DNA of 64,000 nt. Origin: Solirubrobacter pauli (GTDB lineage: Bacteria; Actinomycetota; Thermoleophilia; Solirubrobacterales; Solirubrobacteraceae). The stretch spans positions 1,969,426 through 2,033,425 of the forward strand of contig NZ_RBIL01000001.1 in the NCBI RefSeq assembly GCF_003633755.1, read 5' to 3'. Position numbers and translations under genes: made by a program. Shown piece after piece: positions 61,248 through 64,000 of this stretch. The notes beneath the pieces were generated by a model that had not been told where the DNA came from, ran no database searches, and saw only the letters and a list, made by a program, of their open reading frames with translations. Position 1 is the stretch's first letter. Every line of letters begins with the position of its first letter.

Positions 61248-62195
61248 TCAAGCGGCGTCGATGACGACCTTGCCGACGGCGCCGTTCTCGACGGCGTCGT
61301 GCGCGGCGGCCGTCTCGGCGAGCGGGAAGCGGTGCAGCGGCTGCGGCGTGAGCGCACCCACGTTGACCGCCTTCGACACGCCGCCGATCGCGTCGTGCAG
61401 CGCGGGCTCGGGGATCGTGTACAGCAGCATGAACTTGAAGGCCAGGTTCGCGGTCATCGCCGCGCGCAGCGGCAGCTCGGCCGTCGGCTGGTCGGCGGCG
61501 TAGCTGATGATCGCGGCGCCCGGGTTGGTGACCGCGAGGTCCAGCTCGACGTTGGGGCCGAGCGCGACCTCGATCACGCGGTCGACCTTGCCGATCTTGT
61601 CCGCCGCGCCGTCTTCCTTGTAGTTGACGATCACGTCCGCGGCGCTCGCGAGCTCGGCCTTCTCGGGCGACGAGACCGTCGTGACGACCTCCGCACCGCC
61701 CCACTTGGCGAGCTCGATCGCGAAGTGGCCGACCGCGCCCGCGCCGCCCGCGACGAGCACGCGCTTGCCCTCGACCGGGCCGTCGGAGAACAGGCAGTGG
61801 TAGGCCGTCAACGCGGGGACCCCGAGCGACGCGCCGAGCTCGAACGAGGCGTCGCCGAGCGGCACGGCCTTCTCGACCGGGACGATCGTGTACTCGGCCG
61901 CCGTGCCGTACGGGCTCTGCCAGGCGGCCAGGTACACCCACACCCGCTCGCCCTTCCACGCCTTCGCCACGCCCTCGCCGACGGCGTCGATCACGCCCGC
62001 CCCGTCCTGCCCCGGCACCTGGAACGGGAAGCCCAGCGAGCCGGTCGCGCCGGCCCGCGCCTTCCAGTCGGTCGGGTTCACGCCCGCGACGGCGAGCTTG
62101 ACGCGCACCTCGCCCGGGCCGGGCTGTGGGGTCTCGATCTCACCGACGGTCAGGACGTCGGAGGCACCGGTCTGGGAGTAGCTGGCAGCGATCAT
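61248..62195 (-). CDS. Quinone oxidoreductase-like MDR protein
   Basis: 315 residues. Zinc-independent medium-chain reductase of the NADPH:quinone reductase type: GVNPTDWKARAG, FPFQVPGQDGAGVI, AAYGTAAEY-like entrance and nucleotide motif VAGGAGAVGHFAIELAK. No zinc ligands. It could detoxify quinones or reactive carbonyls. ATG 62195 overlaps the enolase-family stop (ATGA), so the two are coupled. Confidence 0.92.
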   Translation of the reverse strand: MIAASYSQTGASDVLTVGEIETPQPGPGEVRVKLAVAGVNPTDWKARAGATGSLGFPFQVPGQDGAGVIDAVGEGVAKAWKGERVWVYLAAWQSPYGTAAEYTIVPVEKAVPLGDASFELGASLGVPALTAYHCLFSDGPVEGKRVLVAGGAGAVGHFAIELAKWGGAEVVTTVSSPEKAELASAADVIVNYKEDGAADKIGKVDRVIEVALGPNVELDLAVTNPGAAIISYAADQPTAELPLRAAMTANLAFKFMLLYTIPEPALHDAIGGVSKAVNVGALTPQPLHRFPLAETAAAHDAVENGAVGKVVIDAA

Positions 62196-63484
62196 TCGTC
62201 GAAGAAGGGCTCGTCGGGACGCGCGTACTGGCGCGCGAGGTCGAGGTTCAGGGTGACACCCAGGCCGGGCTTCTCCGGCACGGTGATGCGCCCACCGTCG
62301 ATCACCGAACCGCCGCCCTCCCAACCGGCCGCGAGGTCGTTCCAGAACGGGACGCTCATCCCGTGCCACTCGAGCGCGAGGAAGTTCGGGATCGCCGCGC
62401 AGATGTGCACGTTGGCGATCGTCCCGATCGGCGACGCGATGCAGTGCGGCGCCATCGAGATGTAGTGCGTGTCCGCGTAGTCGGCGATCCGGCGCGTCTC
62501 GAGCAGGCCGCCCGTCTTCTGCGGGTCGGGCGCGGCCACGTCGATCGCCCCGCTCTCGAACGCCTCGCGGAAGCCGTGGCGCATGTAGCCGTTCTCGCCC
62601 GTCGCGATCGTCGTCGTCGTCGACTTGGTCACGCGTGCGAGCGCCGGCACGTTCTCCGGCGGCACCGGATCCTCCAGCCACATCAACCCGAGCGGCTCGA
62701 GCTCGTGCGCGAGGCGCTGGGCGTCGGCGACCTGGTAGCGCCAGTGGCAGTCGAAGGCCACGTCGACCTCGTCGCCGACGGCGTCGATCACCGCCGCCGC
62801 CAGGCCGACCATGTACTTGATCTCCGCGCGCGAGAGCGTGCCGGAGGCGGTGTCCTGCATGTACGGCGTGGGCACGTCGAGGTCGAACTTCAGGGCGCTG
62901 AACCCGAGCTCGGCGACCACCTGCTTGGCCCGCTCGGCGTACAGCTCCGGCGTGAAGACCTCGTCGGGCGCGCCCTTGGCGTACGCGCGCCCGTGCTCGG
63001 GATTGCGGATCGCGCCCACGGCGGTCGCGTCCGGGCCCTCCTGCCCCCAGCGCGCCGGGCGCTCGACCATCAGCGCGTTCATCGAGTGCAGCGCCTCACC
63101 CGCGTGGCAGTCGGCGTACATGCGCACCGAGTCGCGGAACTTGCCGCCGCCGAGCAGGCGGTAGATCGGCACGCCGTAGTGCTGGCCGACCAGGTCCCAG
63201 AGCGCCGCCTCGATGCCCGAGATGGCGTTGTAGGCGATGCCCGCGACCGAGCCGGCGCCCGAGCACCCCCAGCGCAGCTTGTTCCACAGGCGGTCGACGT
63301 CGCGGGCGTCCTCACCGATCAGCAGCGGCGCGAGGTCGCGGATGATCGCGGTCAGCCCGGGCGCGCCGAAGCACTCGCCGAGGCCGCTCAGGCCTTCGCC
63401 CTCGGCATCGACGCGCACGTAGGTCCAGTCGTAGTTCGCCTCGACGACGGCGGTGTGCACCCCGGTGATCCTCATCCCGAGCAT
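62192..63484 (-). CDS. Enolase-superfamily sugar-acid dehydratase (mandelate racemase/galactonate dehydratase type)
   Basis: About 430 residues. Capping domain plus (beta/alpha) barrel. Catalytic Lys region ALKFDLD; metal ligands Asp in VAFDCHWRY, Glu in WLEDPVPPEN and Glu in IATGENGYM; the Asp of VAAPDPQKTGG and His of MAPHCIASPIG form the His-Asp dyad. This pattern fits aldonate dehydratases, and the opposite-strand ALDH/FAH genes support a non-phosphorylative sugar-acid route. The start is ATG 63484; ATG 63475 (MRITGV) is equally plausible. It is coupled to the quinone reductase. Confidence 0.9.
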   Translation of the reverse strand: MLGMRITGVHTAVVEANYDWTYVRVDAEGEGLSGLGECFGAPGLTAIIRDLAPLLIGEDARDVDRLWNKLRWGCSGAGSVAGIAYNAISGIEAALWDLVGQHYGVPIYRLLGGGKFRDSVRMYADCHAGEALHSMNALMVERPARWGQEGPDATAVGAIRNPEHGRAYAKGAPDEVFTPELYAERAKQVVAELGFSALKFDLDVPTPYMQDTASGTLSRAEIKYMVGLAAAVIDAVGDEVDVAFDCHWRYQVADAQRLAHELEPLGLMWLEDPVPPENVPALARVTKSTTTTIATGENGYMRHGFREAFESGAIDVAAPDPQKTGGLLETRRIADYADTHYISMAPHCIASPIGTIANVHICAAIPNFLALEWHGMSVPFWNDLAAGWEGGGSVIDGGRITVPEKPGLGVTLNLDLARQYARPDEPFFDE

Positions 63485-63538
63485 CGTGTCAAACCGCGTC
63501 GCCGCGGGCGCCTTCGAGCGCCCGCGGCGACCTGCGGC

Positions 63539-64000
63539 TTACGGGTTGGTCGTGCTCAGCGTGAACGTCAGCGTCTTGCTATACGTCCCGGTGCGGAGCG
63601 GATCGGTGCGGCCGATCGCCTGCTTGAAGCCGAGCGTGACGACGTCACCGGAGACCGGCCCGGTGTACGTGAACAGCGTCAGCGGCGACGCGCCGAGCGC
63701 CGTGAAGGCGCCGGTCTTGGCCTGCATCTGCAGCGGCTGCGCGAGCGAGAACGTGCCGTTGACGAGGTGACCCGGGGTCGGGCCCGCGTCGGACACGGTC
63801 AGCGTCGCGTCGCCGGCCGTCGAGGTGACGGTCGCGTCGGACGACGTGACGTACTCCTTCTCCACGCCCGGCAGGAACGGCCCGAGGACCGCCGGCGCGC
63901 CCAGCGAAAGCGACAGCGTGGCCGGGACGGTGCCACCGACCGTGGCGCCGTCGCAGGAGCCGTAGTAGCGGACCGCCGTGCGCAGCATCGGCAGCACCGA
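63539..64000 (-). CDS. C-terminal part of a secreted surface protein, 5' end outside window
   Basis: Only the last ~150 residues are in the window; the frame is open to the edge, so the ATG-like position at 63997 is not a supported start. The sequence GTVPATLSLSLGAP, STAGDATLTVSD, FSLAQPLQMQAK, VTLGFKQAIG and TLTFTLSTTNP is clearly homologous to the C-terminus of the discoidin protein at 39959-41938. It is a recurrent C-terminal beta-rich module, perhaps for cell-surface attachment (inference). Confidence 0.8.
   Translation of the reverse strand, partial: SVLPMLRTAVRYYGSCDGATVGGTVPATLSLSLGAPAVLGPFLPGVEKEYVTSSDATVTSTAGDATLTVSDAGPTPGHLVNGTFSLAQPLQMQAKTGAFTALGASPLTLFTYTGPVSGDVVTLGFKQAIGRTDPLRTGTYSKTLTFTLSTTNP

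Overview
The window comes from a very GC-rich chromosome. Several traits point to an actinobacterium, most likely class Thermoleophilia, order Solirubrobacterales (inference; no rRNA is present to confirm it). They are a fused 2-oxoglutarate dehydrogenase of the Kgd type, the non-canonical mismatch endonuclease NucS, DUF3817 and SHOCT membrane proteins, GTG/TTG starts, and large secreted proteins with a recurrent C-terminal surface module. The sequence is almost wall-to-wall coding, with many 1-35 bp overlaps. I see no tRNA, rRNA, CRISPR array or insertion sequence.

Layout. 1-6.6 kb: 3' part of pyruvate kinase, an ASCH protein, a Ppx/GppA-HD phosphatase with a glyoxalase, an MBL hydrolase, and an ABC1/UbiB kinase. 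6.6-10 kb: copper amine oxidase plus an APC permease. 10-15.8 kb: NUDIX and DUF3817 proteins, then a 1430-residue E2-E1 2-oxoglutarate dehydrogenase carrying two lipoyl domains. 15.9-20.4 kb: a secreted protein, DUF1028, an alkyltransferase-like protein, YjbQ, NucS and a 14-TM MFS exporter. 20.4-25.2 kb: a 1434-residue polymorphic toxin with a CdiA_C-like nuclease tip, followed by a SitI3-like immunity gene. 25-32.4 kb: a J-domain/TPR protein, an unusually structured intergenic region, an HD-GYP protein, an ABC exporter with a class-I amidotransferase, and EttA.

32.4-45 kb is an envelope region. It holds secreted beta-propeller proteins, a MauE-thioredoxin fusion translationally coupled to a Tat-exported cysteine-rich MauA-like protein, a discoidin-domain protein with a PhoD phosphatase, and a CcdA-like/propeller fusion. 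45-52 kb: HAD phosphatase, M42 peptidase, aconitase, SHOCT protein and metallophosphoesterase. 52-57 kb: a nucleotidyltransferase-like protein, a bacterial eRF1/Vms1-like protein, a beta-hydroxyacid dehydrogenase, and NAD salvage (nicotinamidase and nicotinate phosphoribosyltransferase) around a PCMT. 57-63.5 kb: a probable non-phosphorylative (Weimberg-type) sugar-acid pathway. The window ends inside another secreted protein.

Most notable points: the toxin/immunity pair with palindromes at its promoter; the Mau-like module that cannot form the usual tryptophan cofactor; the lipoylated single-chain 2-oxoglutarate dehydrogenase; and a recurring TANNNT box 6-9 bp before many start codons, which suggests widespread leaderless transcription and also helps choose starts.
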